From positions 1-6,681 of the forward strand of contig JBFHRB010000185.1 in NCBI GenBank assembly GCA_041591915.1: 6,681 nucleotides of DNA, written 5' to 3'. The notes below the pieces were generated by a model that was not told where the DNA came from, did not search any database, and saw nothing but the letters and a program-made list of their open reading frames with translations. Origin of the DNA: JBFHRB01 sp041591915 (lineage in GTDB: Bacteria > Actinomycetota > Nitriliruptoria > Nitriliruptorales > Nitriliruptoraceae). This document shows positions 6,138 through 6,681 of the stretch, piece after piece; position 1 is the first letter of the stretch; each line of letters begins with the position of its first letter. The position numbers and the translations under genes are program-made.

Positions 6138-6156
6138 GTGGCGCCCTGCGCGCCAC
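6138..6156 (-). promoter_or_regulatory. Leader hairpin 2 upstream of the sugar transferase
   Basis: GTGGCGC (6138-6144) and GCGCCAC (6150-6156) form a perfect 7-base stem with a 5-base loop. There is no U tract on either side, so an ordinary terminator is unlikely. It may form part of a structured leader with the hairpin at 6090-6118. Confidence 0.35.
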
Positions 6157-6193
6157 ACCCCGGATCCCGTCGAGCCTAGGACTCAGGACCCTC

Positions 6194-6236
6194 CGTAAGG
6201 TTGCATAACTTTCCGTGGCGATGCAACCCCGTTACG
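6194..6236. promoter_or_regulatory. Operator-like dyad GGTTGCAT-N14-ATGCAACC with outer CGTAA/TTACG arms
   Basis: GGTTGCAT (6199-6206) and ATGCAACC (6221-6228) are perfect 8-base inverted repeats. The symmetry continues outward with CGTAA (6194-6198) and TTACG (6232-6236), offset by three bases. A further GTGCAAC occurs at 6267. The AT-containing arms and spacing of about two helical turns suggest a binding site for a dimeric regulator controlling the minus-strand sugar transferase, about 130-170 bases before its start. Confidence 0.4.
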
Positions 6237-6341
6237 TGACCATCCGTACAGCAGGCGTGCACCACGTGCAACGGAGGGGGGTTCCGGGCGGAGAAGCCGA
6301 GGCTAGCGCCCATCACGCGCAGCGGTTCGTGCCTGATCGCA

Positions 6342-6377
6342 GGACCACACTAGCCACATTGGCCACAGTAGCCAGCA
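6342..6377. repeat. Four degenerate 9-base tandem repeats (consensus TRGCCACAN)
   Basis: The units are GGACCACAC, TAGCCACAT, TGGCCACAG and TAGCCAGCA, in uninterrupted 9-base register. The middle two fit best; the outer two each match 6 of 8 defined positions. On the minus strand the core reads TGTGGC. The array sits a few bases beyond the stop of the proline-rich gene, between genes, so it is not explained by coding. Confidence 0.5.
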
Positions 6378-6381
6378 GAAC

Positions 6382-6681
6382 TCACGCGTCGTCGCCTCGC
6401 TGCTCTCGGGCGCGCCGCTTGGCGTCGAGGAGGCCCCCGACGCCCTCGCGCGACGGCGGGTCGACCGGCGGCTCTGCCGCTGGACCCGGCCCGCGCGTCG
6501 GGGTGGGTGGCGTGCGCGCTGGTGGCTCGGCCCTCGGCGGCGTCGGAGGTGGCTCCGGCGCTGGCGCCGCCGCGGGTGGCGGGGGCGCGGCCGGCGCCGG
6601 GGTCGAGGGGGGACCGGACGGGGTGACCTGCGGGTCCGCGGGCGGCCCCGCGGGTGGTCGGGCCAGGACGTCGTCCCGCGC
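6382..6681 (-). CDS. C-terminal part of a proline-rich protein (runs off the right edge)
   Basis: A minus-strand frame is open from the right edge to TGA at 6382-6384, giving 99 residues with no start codon in the window. It begins ARDDVLARPPAG, then runs through about 65 residues dominated by Pro and Ala (such as APAAPPPPAAAPAPEPPPTP), and ends in a charged tail GVGGLLDAKRRARERQRGDD plus Ala. The tail resembles the basic LLxAKRRARER endings of various actinobacterial proteins, which favours this frame over the Gly/Arg-rich alternatives. The Pro/Ala tract looks like a disordered linker between an unseen upstream domain and the short tail. The function cannot be named from this part. The next gene downstream on the same strand is the sugar transferase, 316 bases away. 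Confidence 0.62.
   Translation of the reverse strand, partial: ARDDVLARPPAGPPADPQVTPSGPPSTPAPAAPPPPAAAPAPEPPPTPPRAEPPARTPPTPTRGPGPAAEPPVDPPSREGVGGLLDAKRRAREQRGDDA

Larger units (their letters stand above)
6066..6381. other. Non-coding region upstream of the sugar transferase, rich in inverted repeats
   Basis: This 316-base stretch separates two minus-strand genes and is visibly less GC-rich than the genes around it. I find no convincing gene in it. It holds two GC-rich hairpins near the sugar transferase (6090-6118 and 6138-6156), a dyad at 6194-6236, four copies of TCCGT (6078, 6192, 6212 and 6243), a TGCAC-CAC-GTGCA dyad (6258-6270), and a 9-base tandem repeat (6342-6377). It most likely contains the promoter and leader of the sugar transferase, but no clear -35/-10 pair stands out on the minus strand. 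Confidence 0.6.

Noticed and set aside
5043..6179. A 378-codon plus-strand frame across the glycosyltransferase end and the sugar transferase
   Set aside because: It is antisense to the sugar transferase, whose catalytic motifs are unmistakable, and out of frame with the glycosyltransferase.
6258..6270. TGCAC-CAC-GTGCA as a separate operator
   Set aside because: The arms are only 5 bases and likely to occur by chance; it is noted within the non-coding region entry but not called alone.
6176..6313. A 45-codon minus-strand frame in the non-coding region
   Set aside because: It has no ribosome binding site, uses a TTA codon and other codons unlike the neighbouring genes, matches no family, and spans the inverted repeats.
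6382..6681. A Gly/Arg/Ala-rich plus-strand coding reading of the right end
   Set aside because: The minus-strand frame gives a sensible Pro/Ala linker, a charged C-terminal tail and a stop; the plus-strand readings show no family motif or start with a ribosome binding site.

Overview
The window comes from a very GC-rich bacterium. Almost every codon ends in G or C, GTG and possibly CTG starts are used, there is an LPXTG-type surface protein, and one gene belongs to a family (DUF4012) common in actinobacteria. This points to an Actinomycetota-like Gram-positive, but the exact lineage cannot be read from the sequence. The region is part of a cell-surface polysaccharide or glycoconjugate locus.

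Plus strand, 1-4153: a tight run of four genes. First is the C-terminal part of a glucose-1-phosphate cytidylyltransferase (RfbF), then an RmlC-type sugar epimerase starting at ATG 336, then a GTG-started oxidoreductase with a C-terminal SAF domain (COG4091 family) overlapping the epimerase by GTGA, then a membrane-anchored DUF4012 protein 6 bases further on. The first three look like a pathway to a CDP-linked deoxysugar. The expected 4,6-dehydratase (RfbG) is not in the window.

Plus strand, 4154-5377: after an 85-base gap with a plausible extended -10 promoter and a leader hairpin comes a 113-residue LPRTG-anchored secreted protein. A WecG/TagA/CpsF glycosyltransferase follows. Its N-terminal region has no ATG, GTG or TTG in frame. 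The only near-canonical start is a CTG forming a CTGA overlap with the previous stop, and a terminator-like hairpin lies just inside it.

Minus strand, 5361-6681: a PglC-like initiating sugar-phosphate transferase converges on the glycosyltransferase with a 17-base overlap of coding ends. Upstream of it is a 316-base non-coding stretch rich in inverted repeats, and then the C-terminal 99 residues of a proline-rich protein that runs off the right edge.

Together, the sugar-phosphate transferase would start a glycan on a polyprenyl carrier, the WecG-type enzyme would add a next sugar, and the CDP-sugar genes would supply an unusual deoxysugar. The DUF4012 and LPRTG proteins are the envelope-facing components whose roles are unknown. 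No complete new system is proven. The most unusual points are the SAF oxidoreductase in a CDP-sugar context, the tiny LPRTG protein, the start-codon problem at 4577, and a 17-base tandem duplication that carries the epimerase start codon.
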